From NCBI GenBank assembly GCA_947448325.1, contig CANFMK010000008.1, positions 1 to 33,668 of the forward strand: 33,668 bases of DNA. Reading direction: 5' to 3'. This DNA comes from Comamonadaceae bacterium. GTDB taxonomy: Bacteria > Pseudomonadota > Gammaproteobacteria > Burkholderiales > Burkholderiaceae_C. The notes below the pieces were generated by a model, which did not search any database, had not been told where the DNA came from, and worked only from the letters and a program-made list of their open reading frames with translations. This document shows, piece after piece, positions 1 through 8,068 of this stretch; position 1 is the first letter of the stretch; every line of letters starts with the position of its first letter. Position numbers and translations under genes: made by a program.

Positions 1-1355
1 AAATCCACGATCGCAGGCGTAGCAGCTTGCAGGGCGGCCAGCAAGGCTTGGCCATCCGCACTCACGGTGCCCAGTTGACCGCCAAAACGCTTGGCAATGA
101 AGCCGGCCGAGCGCGAGGCGATGTTGACGTACTTGCCGATCAAGTCGGCATTGACGCGGGCCAGAAAATCGTCGGCATTGAAGTCGATGTCCTCATTGCG
201 CCCGGACAGCTTGGCCGCCAGGTAGTAGCGCAGCCACTCTGGGTTCATGCCCAGGCTCAAATACTTGAGCGGGTCCAGACCGGTGCCCCGGCTTTTGCTC
301 ATCTTCTCGCCGTTGTTCACCGTCAAAAAGCCATGCACATGGACTTGGTTCGGCGTCTTGCGGCCGCTGAAATGCAGCATGGCCGGCCAAAACAGGGTGT
401 GGAAGGTAACGATGTCTTTGCCGATGAAGTGGATCTGCTCCAGATTCGGGTTTGCCATGTAAGCGTTGTAGTCTTCGCCGCGTTTATCGAGCAGGTTTTT
501 CAGCGAAGCCAAATAGCCCACAGGCGCGTCCAGCCACACATAAAAGTACTTGCCCGGCGCATCCGGAATTTCAATGCCAAAGTAAGGCGCGTCGCGGCTA
601 ATGTCCCAGTCACCCAGGCCCTCGCTGGTGGTGCCGTCGGGGTTGGTGCGCACGCTGAACCATTCTTTGACCTTGTTGGCCACCTCGGGTTGCAGCTTGC
701 CGTCTTGCGTCCATTCGGTCAAAAACGCGACGCAACGCGGGTCGGACAGTTTGAAGAAGAAGTGCTCCGAAGTTTTCAGCTCCGGCTTGGCGCCGCTCAA
801 CGTCGAGAACGGATTGATCAGGTCGGTCGGGGCGTACACCGAGCCGCACACCTCGCAGTTGTCGCCGTACTGGTCTTTGGCATGGCACTTTGGGCACTCG
901 CCTTTGATGTAGCGGTCGGGCAGGAACATGTTCTTTTCAGGGTCAAAGAACTGCTCCACGGCGCGCACTTCGATCAACGAGCCGCCATCGGCGAAGGGGA
1001 TGTCGCGCAGGTCGCGGTAAATCTGGCGCGCCAGTTCGTGGTTTTCTGGGGCGTCGGTGCTGTGCCAGTTGTCAAACTGGATGTGAAAGCCGTCCAAATA
1101 AGGTTTGCGGCCCGCAGCGATATCGGCCACGAACTGCTGCGGCGTCTTGCCGGCTTTTTCGGCGGCAATCATGATCGGCGCGCCGTGGGTGTCGTCGGCG
1201 CCGACAAAATTGACCTGGCTGCCCTGCATGCGTTGGAACCGCACCCAGATATCGGCCTGGATGTACTCCATGATGTGGCCAATGTGGAAATTGCCGTTGG
1301 CATACGGCAGGGCGGTGGTGACGAAAAGCTGGCGGGGCGCGTGGGGGGCAGACAT
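1..1355 (-). CDS. metG: Methionyl-tRNA synthetase, N-terminal part (runs off the left edge)
   Basis: Class I aminoacyl-tRNA synthetase that charges tRNA-Met in the cytoplasm. The reverse strand reads [20 protein letters not shown] followed by the HIGH-type signature (NFHIGH) near residue 24. A zinc-knob CPKC...CEVC pair lies near residues 152-167 and the KMSKS loop ([11 protein letters not shown]) near residue 350. The frame stays open to base 1, so about 451 codons are present and the C-terminal anticodon-binding region is missing. The ORF track omits it because its stop lies outside the window; the long plus-strand ORF 27-1532 is its shadow. It is divergent from apbC across 89 bp. Family assignment is very secure; the start is the only ATG just ahead of the conserved N-terminus. 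Confidence 0.97.
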   Translation of the reverse strand, partial: MSAPHAPRQLFVTTALPYANGNFHIGHIMEYIQADIWVRFQRMQGSQVNFVGADDTHGAPIMIAAEKAGKTPQQFVADIAAGRKPYLDGFHIQFDNWHSTDAPENHELARQIYRDLRDIPFADGGSLIEVRAVEQFFDPEKNMFLPDRYIKGECPKCHAKDQYGDNCEVCGSVYAPTDLINPFSTLSGAKPELKTSEHFFFKLSDPRCVAFLTEWTQDGKLQPEVANKVKEWFSVRTNPDGTTSEGLGDWDISRDAPYFGIEIPDAPGKYFYVWLDAPVGYLASLKNLLDKRGEDYNAYMANPNLEQIHFIGKDIVTFHTLFWPAMLHFSGRKTPNQVHVHGFLTVNNGEKMSKSRGTGLDPLKYLSLGMNPEWLRYYLAAKLSGRNEDIDFNADDFLARVNADLIGKYVNIASRSAGFIAKRFGGQLGTVSADGQALLAALQAATPAIVD

Positions 1356-1444
1356 GGAATGACAACTTGTAGGGGAATCGGTGATTTTAGGGTTTGTTGC
1401 CCGAGGTTATCTGTAAACTGCGCCCCAATTGTTGAAAGAACCCC
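1356..1444. promoter_or_regulatory. Divergent metG/apbC intergenic region
   Basis: An 89-bp gap between two divergent genes, so it should hold promoters for both. It is locally AT-richer (GATTTTAGGGTTTG, TTATCTGTAAACT). No hexamer pair with good spacing stands out, so no specific promoter is claimed. Confidence 0.4.
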
Positions 1445-2533
1445 ATGGCCACCCCCGAACAACTGCTTTCCGCCCTGCAAACCGTCATCGACCCGAACAC
1501 GGGCCGTGACTTTGTGTCCACCAAACAACTGAAAAATCTGAGCGTGGAAGGTGGTCAGGTGGCGTTCGATGTGGAGTTGGGTTACCCCGCCAAAAGCCAG
1601 ATCCCGGCGCTGCGCAGTGCTTTGATTGCCGCCGCCAAGGGTGTGGCGGGGGTTGAGAACGTCTCGGCCAACGTGTCAGTGAACATCGTGGCGCATGCGG
1701 CGCAGCGCGGTGTGGCTTTGCTGCCGCAGGTGAAAAACATCGTCGCCGTGGCCTCGGGCAAGGGCGGCGTGGGCAAAAGCACCACCGCGGTCAATTTGGC
1801 GCTGGCACTGGCCGCCGAAGGGGCCAAGGTCGGTTTGCTGGACGCCGATATTTACGGCCCCAGCCAGCCGATGATGATGGGCATTGAGGGGCGGCCCGAA
1901 AGCGAGGACGGCCAAACCATGGAGCCGATGGAGAACTACGGCGTGCAAGTCATGTCGATCGGTTTTTTGGTGAACCAGGACGAAGCCATGATCTGGCGCG
2001 GCCCCATGGCCACCCAGGCGCTGGAGCAGTTGCTGCGTCAAACCAATTGGAAAGAACTCGACTATTTGATCGTCGACATGCCGCCGGGCACGGGCGATAT
2101 CCAGCTCACGCTGTCGCAGCGCGTGCCGATGACGGGCGCCGTCATCGTGACGACGCCGCAAGACATCGCCCTGTTGGACGCGAAAAAAGGCATCAAGATG
2201 TTTGAAAAGGTGGGCGTGCCCATCTTGGGTTTGGTGGAAAACATGGCGGTGCATGTGTGCACGAACTGCGGCCATGTGGAGCATATTTTTGGCGCCGATG
2301 GCGGCAAGAAAATGGCCGCGCAATACGGCATGGACTATTTGGGCGCGATGCCCCTGAACATGCAAATTCGCCTGCAAGCGGACAGCGGCAAACCCACGGT
2401 GGTGTCGGACCCGGATGGTGAAATGGCCCTGATTTACAAGGCCATGGCGCGCCAAGTGGCGGTCAAGATCGCGGCCAAGGCGAAAGACTTTTCCAGCAAG
2501 TTCCCCAGCATCAAGATCAGCAAAGACACCTGA
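1445..2533 (+). CDS. apbC: Iron-sulfur cluster carrier protein ApbC/Mrp
   Basis: Cytoplasmic P-loop ATPase of the Mrp/NBP35 family that holds and delivers [4Fe-4S] clusters to apo-enzymes. The 362-aa protein has an N-terminal MIP18/DUF59-like domain (about residues 1-90), a deviant Walker A motif GKGGVGKST near residue 105, the switch motif DMPPGTGD, and the cluster-binding CxxC in CTNCGHVEHIFG. Length is normal for the family. ATG at 1445 starts MATPEQLLSAL, which matches the usual beginning. It sits beside metG, as I recall in many Burkholderiales genomes. A general Fe-S carrier also makes sense near the many Fe-S enzymes downstream, though it is not in their operon. Confidence 0.96.
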   Translation: MATPEQLLSALQTVIDPNTGRDFVSTKQLKNLSVEGGQVAFDVELGYPAKSQIPALRSALIAAAKGVAGVENVSANVSVNIVAHAAQRGVALLPQVKNIVAVASGKGGVGKSTTAVNLALALAAEGAKVGLLDADIYGPSQPMMMGIEGRPESEDGQTMEPMENYGVQVMSIGFLVNQDEAMIWRGPMATQALEQLLRQTNWKELDYLIVDMPPGTGDIQLTLSQRVPMTGAVIVTTPQDIALLDAKKGIKMFEKVGVPILGLVENMAVHVCTNCGHVEHIFGADGGKKMAAQYGMDYLGAMPLNMQIRLQADSGKPTVVSDPDGEMALIYKAMARQVAVKIAAKAKDFSSKFPSIKISKDT

Positions 2534-2550
2534 TGGGTTAACCTGCTCGC

Positions 2551-3276
2551 ATGAGCACCCATTACGAATCGCTGCAGCAAAGTGCTGCCTACCTGGAAGG
2601 CTTTGGCCTTGAAGCCCCATTGGTGCTGGGCGCCAAAGACATTTGGCCGCGCAAGCCGGGCTTTTTCATTCGCCATGTCCCTGGCGCAGCAGCCCCCGCC
2701 TTGACGGCAGACGCGGCGCAGTCTTCGCCTCAAGCGGATGGTGATGCCCTGGCACTGCCGCCCGAGGTGGCGCTGCCCCAGCGCAGCCTGTGTGTGGGTC
2801 AGTTCGGTTTGGTGCCGGCTTGGGTCAAGTCGGCATCGGATGCCAAGTTGCGCTCTACCAAATTGGTCAATGCCCGGCATGAAACCGTGACCACTTCGAA
2901 CAATTTTCGTGATGCCTGGCTCAGTGGCCAGCGCTGCATCGTGCCAATGATGGCGTTTTTTGAAGACGATTTCCGCCCCGGTAAAGCGGTGCCCACGCGC
3001 ATCTCGCGCATCGACGGCAAGCCCATGGGCGCGGCCGGCGTGTGGTGCCGCTGGGTCGGCGCGGGGGACGAAGAAATCATCAGTTTCACCCTGCTCACGG
3101 TCAACGCCAACAGCCACGCCTTGATGCACCGCTACCAAAATCCGGGCGCTGAAAAACGCATGCCCGTGATCTTGAGTGAAGGCGCCTACGACGCCTATTT
3201 GTCGGCACGCCCCGAAAAAGCCAAGGAGTTCATGCGCCCGTTTGCCGCCGAACGACTGCGCGCCAATCCTTGGTAA
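2551..3276 (+). CDS. SRAP (YedK/HMCES-like) family protein lacking the catalytic Cys2
   Basis: The SRAP family protects abasic sites in single-stranded DNA by a covalent thiazolidine link through Cys2, exposed after Met removal. This 241-aa protein has the SRAP core: LVNARHET near residue 107, RCIVPMMAFFEDDF with Glu near 138, and NSHALMHRYQNPGAEKRMPVIL near 187-208. Its N-terminus is MSTHYES, whereas relatives I remember begin MCxHYE. The second codon is AGC (Ser) where TGC (Cys) would be expected, one base away. No upstream in-frame start restores a Cys. Either the protein is catalytically altered (Ser2) or it binds DNA without cross-linking. It follows apbC by 17 bp. Family call is good; the activity is doubtful. 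Confidence 0.82.
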   Translation: MSTHYESLQQSAAYLEGFGLEAPLVLGAKDIWPRKPGFFIRHVPGAAAPALTADAAQSSPQADGDALALPPEVALPQRSLCVGQFGLVPAWVKSASDAKLRSTKLVNARHETVTTSNNFRDAWLSGQRCIVPMMAFFEDDFRPGKAVPTRISRIDGKPMGAAGVWCRWVGAGDEEIISFTLLTVNANSHALMHRYQNPGAEKRMPVILSEGAYDAYLSARPEKAKEFMRPFAAERLRANPW

Positions 3277-3378
3277 TGACGAGGGCGGTGATTGTGAGAA
3301 CTTATGCATGCGCCAGCGCGCCAGCGTGTTCTTTGGGGTTTTAAAAAATCAACAAAATCAAAAGCAAAACCGAGCGCA

Positions 3379-3394
3379 CTTGACGTAAGTCAAG
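3379..3394. promoter_or_regulatory. FNR/CRP-family palindrome upstream of the channel-phaC operon
   Basis: A perfect inverted repeat CTTGACGTAAGTCAAG. It resembles the FNR/Anr/Dnr consensus TTGAT-N4-ATCAA with C/G in place of T/A at the inner position. Its centre (3386.5) would be at -41.5 if transcription begins near 3428, and GAAAAT at 3416-3421 then falls where a -10 element belongs (4 of 6 consensus bases). That geometry is typical of a class II activator site. The regulator and the oxygen response are inferred. Confidence 0.6.
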
Positions 3395-3439
3395 TAAACC
3401 GGGGCGCTGGCGCTGGAAAATTGAAGCTCATTCACGTTG

Positions 3440-5092
3440 ATGCAGCTCATTTCTTTGTCACACCCTGCCCCCCCATCTTCTTCTCAGCCTCGCGCCAAAG
3501 GCCTTTTGCCGCTGATCCATCAATGGCTGTTTGATCCGGCGTTTGAACAGGGTTATCACCGCGAGGTGGAGAACGGCATTGGTTGGCTCATCATCGTCAG
3601 TGTGGTGGCCATCATCGCCGAACACATTGAGCCGATTTATGCCGGACGGGAGCTGTGGTTTCACATTTTTGATGTGGTGTCGATCGGCGTGTTCACGCTG
3701 GAGTACGTATTGCGTTTGGCCACAGCCCCGTGGGAGGCCGAATACGCCGGCCAGCGTTTTGCGCGCTGGCGCCATGCGGTGAGTTTTTACGCCTTGGTGG
3801 ATTTGCTGGCGATTGCACCCTTTTACTTCTCTGGATTTGTGGCCATGGACGTGGAAATGCTGCGCGCATTGCGGCTGCTGCGTTTGATGCGAATCCTCAA
3901 GCTGTCGCGCTACATGGTGCCGGCTTGGAAAGATTTTCAACAACTCAACCGGGGCCGCAGTGTGCGCGGCAAGTTGCATGCCTTGCTCGAGCCCACCGGC
4001 CACTCCGGTCAGTTGCATGTTTACTTAGACAACTTCATCATGTTTTGGGTGTTGGTGTCCATCATTGCGGTGGTGATGGAGTCGGTGCAGTCGGTGCATG
4101 CGGTCTTGTCTTTTGAGTTTTTCGTGATCGATGCATTGGCCTTCAGCATCTTCACCTTGGAGTATGTGGCACGCTTGTATGCCGCACCCGAAAACCCGGC
4201 CTACAAAAAAGCATTTCTGCCCCGCTGGGCGCATTTCAAGGCCGGGCCGAACATCATTGATTTGTTGGCGATCTTGCCGTTTTTGCTCGAGCATTTCTTG
4301 CCCTTTGCTTTGGACCTGCGCTTCTTGCGGGTGTTCAGGCTGATGCGCTTGCTCAAACTGACGCGCTACACCTCGGCCACCAAGACCTTGTTCCAAGTGG
4401 TCAAGCGCGAATGGCAGGTGATTTTTGCTTCGGTATTCGTCATGCTGCTGTTGGTGGTGCTGACCGCCAGTTTGGGCTTTTTATTCGAGCACGAAGCCCA
4501 GCCCGACAAATTTGAAAACATTCCCCAATCCATTTACTGGGCGGTGGTCACCTTGGCCTCGGTGGGTTATGGCGACATTTCACCCATCACGCCCATGGGC
4601 AGGGCGCTCACTGTGGTGCTGGCTTTGGTGGGCATTGGGATTTTTGCCATCCCCGCTGGCTTGCTGGCCTCCGCATTCACCGACCAATTGCGCATTGACC
4701 GGGAAGACTTCAAGCACAAGTTGTTGCTGGCCTTTGAAAAGGGCGAATTGGACACCAAGGCGCGCGCCATGATTGCCGAAGAGTCTGAGCGTTTGCATTT
4801 GTCGTTGGACGACATCAAGCGCTTGACCCACGAAGCGCGGGAGGCCATCAAGGCGCAGCAACGCGAGGAGCAGCGCTGGACATCTGCGGTGGTGTTGGAC
4901 CCCAAAACAAACCCCGAGTTGGCTGTGCAGCAATGGCGGTTGTTGGTGTCACAGTTGCAGATGCTGTCCCAAGCGGCAGGCCCACAAGTGCTGGCCAATC
5001 AATTGCAAACGACGCAGCCTCATAACGAGGTGTGTCTGCGCGTGCTCAAGTCACTTCAGGCCACGCAGCCCTTACCTCCAACCGCAGTGTGA
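3440..5092 (+). CDS. Potassium-channel-like protein with two tandem voltage-sensor domains and one pore
   Basis: Inner-membrane ion channel of the voltage-gated cation superfamily, about 550 aa and ten predicted membrane segments. Residue numbers follow the 551-aa ORF. Voltage sensor 1: S1 48-66, S2 77-95, S3 115-132, S4 142-158 (LRALRLLRLMRILKLSRY). Voltage sensor 2: S1 198-216, S2 228-247, S3 270-288, S4 294-311 (LRFLRVFRLMRLLKLTRY). S5 (328-350), a pore loop with filter SVGYGD (375-380) and S6 (388-415) follow, then a soluble, partly helical C-terminus of about 135 residues. Both S4 segments have six basic residues at every third position, and FTLEYVxRL in S2 is repeated, so the sensors look like an internal duplication. 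The track starts at TTG 3437; ATG 3440 is preferred. First gene behind the FNR-like box and upstream of phaC. K+ selectivity is inferred from the filter; physiology is unknown. Confidence 0.85.
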   Translation: MQLISLSHPAPPSSSQPRAKGLLPLIHQWLFDPAFEQGYHREVENGIGWLIIVSVVAIIAEHIEPIYAGRELWFHIFDVVSIGVFTLEYVLRLATAPWEAEYAGQRFARWRHAVSFYALVDLLAIAPFYFSGFVAMDVEMLRALRLLRLMRILKLSRYMVPAWKDFQQLNRGRSVRGKLHALLEPTGHSGQLHVYLDNFIMFWVLVSIIAVVMESVQSVHAVLSFEFFVIDALAFSIFTLEYVARLYAAPENPAYKKAFLPRWAHFKAGPNIIDLLAILPFLLEHFLPFALDLRFLRVFRLMRLLKLTRYTSATKTLFQVVKREWQVIFASVFVMLLLVVLTASLGFLFEHEAQPDKFENIPQSIYWAVVTLASVGYGDISPITPMGRALTVVLALVGIGIFAIPAGLLASAFTDQLRIDREDFKHKLLLAFEKGELDTKARAMIAEESERLHLSLDDIKRLTHEAREAIKAQQREEQRWTSAVVLDPKTNPELAVQQWRLLVSQLQMLSQAAGPQVLANQLQTTQPHNEVCLRVLKSLQATQPLPPTAV

Positions 5093-5136
5093 GCGCCGCA
5101 GCCCTCTCGCATTTGACAACTTCACCTGAATTTGAA

Positions 5137-6903
5137 ATGACATCTCCAACCCTTGAAAATCAGGCTTCATCGGAAGCTGCTCTGCGCGAAGCCGCGCAGC
5201 ATTTGGACCAGACGCTGCACAGCCTGTGGGCCAAATCCAGCATGGGGTTGTCCCCCATCGCCATGACTTTGGCCTACATGGACTGGGCCATGCATCTGGG
5301 CTCTTCGCCAGGGCAACAAATGCTGCAGGCACAGCAATCCTGGACGGATTTTCAACAGCATCTGCAAGGTGCCAGCGAAGAAAAAGACCCGCGCTTTCTG
5401 GATGCCTCTTGGCAGCAATGGCCTTTCAGTGCATTCAAAGAAAGCTACAAAGCGCAGGCCAACCATTGGCTGCGCAGCACCCAGGTCGAAGGCATGTCGG
5501 AGCACCATCGCCATATGGTCGGATTTTTCACCCGCCAATGGCTTGATGCCCTGTCGCCTTCCAATTGGCCGCTGAGTAATCCCGAAGTCTTGCACAAAGC
5601 CATAGAGACACAGGGTGAGAGTTTGCAAAAAGGCTTGAAGCATTACCTGGCCGATGTGCACCCTGTGGCCAGCGATGCACATGGGCAGGATGCTGCTCAG
5701 ATCTTGCAGCCTTTGCCATTTGCGGTGGGCAAAGACGTGGCCACCACGCCGGGCAAAGTGGTGTTTCGCAACCGCCTGATCGAGCTGATTCAGTACGCGC
5801 CCACCACGGACAAAGTGCATGCCGAGCCGCTCTTGATCGTGCCCTCGTGCATCATGAAATACTATATTTTGGATTTGTCGCCGCACAACTCCATGGTGCG
5901 TTTCTTGGTTGACCAAGGCCATACCGTGTTCATGATTTCTTGGCGCAATCCGCAGGCCTCAGACCGTGATCTGGGCATGGACGACTACCTGCGCTTGGGT
6001 GTGATGGATGCCATGGCCGCCGTCAAATCGCAAACCGGTCAAGCCCGCCTGCATGCCCTGGGTTATTGCTTGGGCGGCACTTTCTTGTCCATTGTGGCGG
6101 CGGCGTTGGGACGCAAGTCCAGTCGACGCAGCAGTCGCAGCGACCCCGCCATGCCCGAGCTGGGCAGTGTGACCTTGTTGGCCGCGCAAACGGACTTTTC
6201 AGAACCCGGTGAATTGGGTTTGTTCATTGACGACGACCAACTGCAAACCTTGCGCGAAGACATGGCCCAAAAAGGCTATTTGTCGGGCAAACAAATGGCC
6301 GGCGCGTTTCAGTTCCTGAATGCGCGTGACTTGATCTGGTCGCGCAGCACCCACCGCTATTGGATGGGCGAAGAAGAGGTCGGCATGGACATGATGAGCT
6401 GGAACGCCGATGTGACGCGTTTGCCCGAGCGCATGCACAGCGAATACTTGGACAGTTTGTTTTTGCACGACGCCCTGGCCAAAGGCCATTACCGCTTTGC
6501 GGGCGAAGGTTTGGCGCTGATGGACATCAAAACCCCGATGCTGGTGGTGGGCACGGTGCGCGACCATGTGTCGCCTTGGCGTTCGGTCTACAAGATTCAC
6601 TTGACCACCGACACCGACACCACTTTCATCCTCGCTGCGGGCGGGCACAACGCCGGCATCATCTCTGAGCCCGGACACCCCAAGCGCAGTTATCAGATGC
6701 ACCACGTCAGCCCAGGTCACACCTGGATCGAGCCAGAAGCCTGGGTCAAAAAAGCGTCCCTGCATGAAGGCTCTTGGTGGGTGCCGATGCAAAACTGGTT
6801 GGCCAAGCATTCAGGATCCCTCATCAAAGCCCGCCCCATTCCTGCCGCCACCGTGTTGTGTGATGCGCCGGGCACTTATGTGAAAGTTCGTTATGCAGAT
6901 TGA
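5137..6903 (+). CDS. phaC: Class I poly(3-hydroxyalkanoate) synthase
   Basis: Polymerises (R)-3-hydroxyacyl-CoA into PHA on the granule surface. The lipase-box-like GYCLGG near residue 311 holds the catalytic Cys; TVRDHVSP (Asp near 476) and GGHNAG (His near 504) complete the triad. The N-terminal region (MDWAMHLGSSPGQQ) is typical of class I. The track starts at GTG 5032, inside the channel gene, giving 623 aa. ATG 5137 gives 588 aa, almost exactly the usual class I length, and avoids a non-conserved leader, so it is preferred. It lies 44 bp after the channel gene and overlaps the next gene by 11 bp. No phaA, phaB or phasin gene is nearby, so monomer supply comes from elsewhere or from the linked MaoC domain. 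Confidence 0.95.
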   Translation: MTSPTLENQASSEAALREAAQHLDQTLHSLWAKSSMGLSPIAMTLAYMDWAMHLGSSPGQQMLQAQQSWTDFQQHLQGASEEKDPRFLDASWQQWPFSAFKESYKAQANHWLRSTQVEGMSEHHRHMVGFFTRQWLDALSPSNWPLSNPEVLHKAIETQGESLQKGLKHYLADVHPVASDAHGQDAAQILQPLPFAVGKDVATTPGKVVFRNRLIELIQYAPTTDKVHAEPLLIVPSCIMKYYILDLSPHNSMVRFLVDQGHTVFMISWRNPQASDRDLGMDDYLRLGVMDAMAAVKSQTGQARLHALGYCLGGTFLSIVAAALGRKSSRRSSRSDPAMPELGSVTLLAAQTDFSEPGELGLFIDDDQLQTLREDMAQKGYLSGKQMAGAFQFLNARDLIWSRSTHRYWMGEEEVGMDMMSWNADVTRLPERMHSEYLDSLFLHDALAKGHYRFAGEGLALMDIKTPMLVVGTVRDHVSPWRSVYKIHLTTDTDTTFILAAGGHNAGIISEPGHPKRSYQMHHVSPGHTWIEPEAWVKKASLHEGSWWVPMQNWLAKHSGSLIKARPIPAATVLCDAPGTYVKVRYAD

Positions 6904-7273
6904 TTCCCTTTACAAAGACAACGCCACGCCTGGCCCCTTGCACCGCTTGGAAGCCTCGTTTGAGGCCTTGAACGCACGCATCGCGCGCCTGGCCATCAGC
7001 CTGGGCGTGCCGCTGGACCATGAAGACCATATCCATGAGATCTTGCGCTCACCCCAGGCGGTGTACTTTGCCGACCCGCAACACAAGCGCTACTGGATCG
7101 AGTTGCGTGGCCTGTTGGTGCTGCGCTATGGCATGGAGAAAAATGCCGCCGAGCAAGTGGGCGTCGAAACCCTCAAGCAAATCTTGCTTGATGCCGAAGA
7201 ACACCTGCAAATTGAGGGCTTCAAGCCCGGTGCTGATGGCCTTTGGGTGCATGAGCTGTTCAAGAAGGACTGA
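6893..7273 (+). CDS. Small conserved-looking protein of unknown function in the PHA operon
   Basis: A 126-aa soluble protein with no membrane segment, signal peptide or motif that I recognise. The sequence is mostly helical, with a heptad-like start (LHRLEASFEALNARIARLAISLGV) and a central stretch, HIHEILRSPQAVYF. It contains no cysteine, so a metal or redox role is not suggested. Its ATG overlaps the last 11 bases of phaC and its stop is 3 bases before the FabI-like gene, so it is firmly inside the operon and probably translationally coupled to phaC. A granule-associated or synthase-partner role is possible from position only. Codon use looks like its neighbours. Confidence 0.8.
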   Translation: MQIDSLYKDNATPGPLHRLEASFEALNARIARLAISLGVPLDHEDHIHEILRSPQAVYFADPQHKRYWIELRGLLVLRYGMEKNAAEQVGVETLKQILLDAEEHLQIEGFKPGADGLWVHELFKKD

Positions 7274-7276
7274 GCG

Positions 7277-8053
7277 ATGACGAATTCAGTTCTCAACAGT
7301 TTGTCAGGTAAAAAAGGCCTGATCCTGGGCCTGGCCAACGAGCACAGCATTGCCTGGGGTTGCACCCGTTTGGCCCATGCGCAAGGTGCGCAGTTGTTCA
7401 CGACCTGTTTGAATGACAAGGCACTGCGCTTTGTGGAGCCCCTGACCCAGCCTTTGGGCGTTCCGGTGCTGCCTTGCAATGTGGAAGAAGCGGGCAGCCT
7501 GGCGCAGGTCGTTGCGCAAGCGGTGGCCCAATTGGGCTCGCTGGACTTTGTCATCCACTCGATCGCCTGGGCGCCGCTGGAAGACTTGCACGGCCAGGTG
7601 ATCGACAGCTCCAGTGTGGGTTTTGCGCGTGCCATGGAAGTGTCTTGCCATTCGTTTGCCACGTTGGCCAAACTCTGCGCGCCGCACATGACCCGTGGCG
7701 GCAGCATGCTCACCATGAGCTATTTGGGCGCTGACGAAGCTGTGCCGCACTACGGTCTGATGGGGCCGGTCAAGGCGGCGCTCGAATCTCTGGTGCGCTA
7801 CATGGCGGTGGAATTGGGACCTCACCAGATCCGAGTGCACGCCGTCTCGCCCGGCCCGATCCTGACGCGCGCCGCCTCGGGGATTGAGGGGTTCGATGAC
7901 TTGATGCTGAACGCGGTGCGCAAAGCACCGTTGGGCCGCTTGGTGCGCTTGGATGAAATTGCCCAGTTGTGTGCGTTTTTGTGCTCGGATGCCGCTTCGG
8001 GCATGACCGGACAGACGCTGTATGTGGACGCAGGCTGCCATGCGGTGGCGTGA
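7277..8053 (+). CDS. fabI: FabI-type enoyl-[ACP/CoA] reductase
   Basis: Short-chain dehydrogenase of the FabI group, which reduces trans-2-enoyl thioesters with NAD(P)H. The 258-aa protein has the FabI-style nucleotide loop GLANEHSIAWG near residue 18, the SYLGADEAVPHY segment, and Y-x6-K in YGLMGPVK, as in FabI. Length is standard. It sits 3 bp after the small unknown gene and 15 bp before the hydratase-phosphotransacylase fusion. This context, rather than a fatty-acid synthesis cluster, suggests a second FabI specialised for short enoyl-CoA or enoyl-ACP, although it could also be the only housekeeping FabI. Substrate is inferred; family is secure. Confidence 0.88.
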   Translation: MTNSVLNSLSGKKGLILGLANEHSIAWGCTRLAHAQGAQLFTTCLNDKALRFVEPLTQPLGVPVLPCNVEEAGSLAQVVAQAVAQLGSLDFVIHSIAWAPLEDLHGQVIDSSSVGFARAMEVSCHSFATLAKLCAPHMTRGGSMLTMSYLGADEAVPHYGLMGPVKAALESLVRYMAVELGPHQIRVHAVSPGPILTRAASGIEGFDDLMLNAVRKAPLGRLVRLDEIAQLCAFLCSDAASGMTGQTLYVDAGCHAVA

Positions 8054-8068
8054 TCTTGTTGAAATGGA

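Noticed and set aside
27-1532. Long 501-aa plus-strand ORF
   Set aside because: It is antisense to metG, whose reverse-strand translation carries all synthetase signatures.
1676-3309. Large minus-strand ORFs opposite apbC and the SRAP gene
   Set aside because: His/Arg-rich shadow translations with no recognisable domain; plus-strand genes are clear.
5032-5136. GTG start giving a 623-aa PhaC
   Set aside because: The leader overlaps the channel gene and exceeds class I length; ATG 5137 gives the normal 588 aa.
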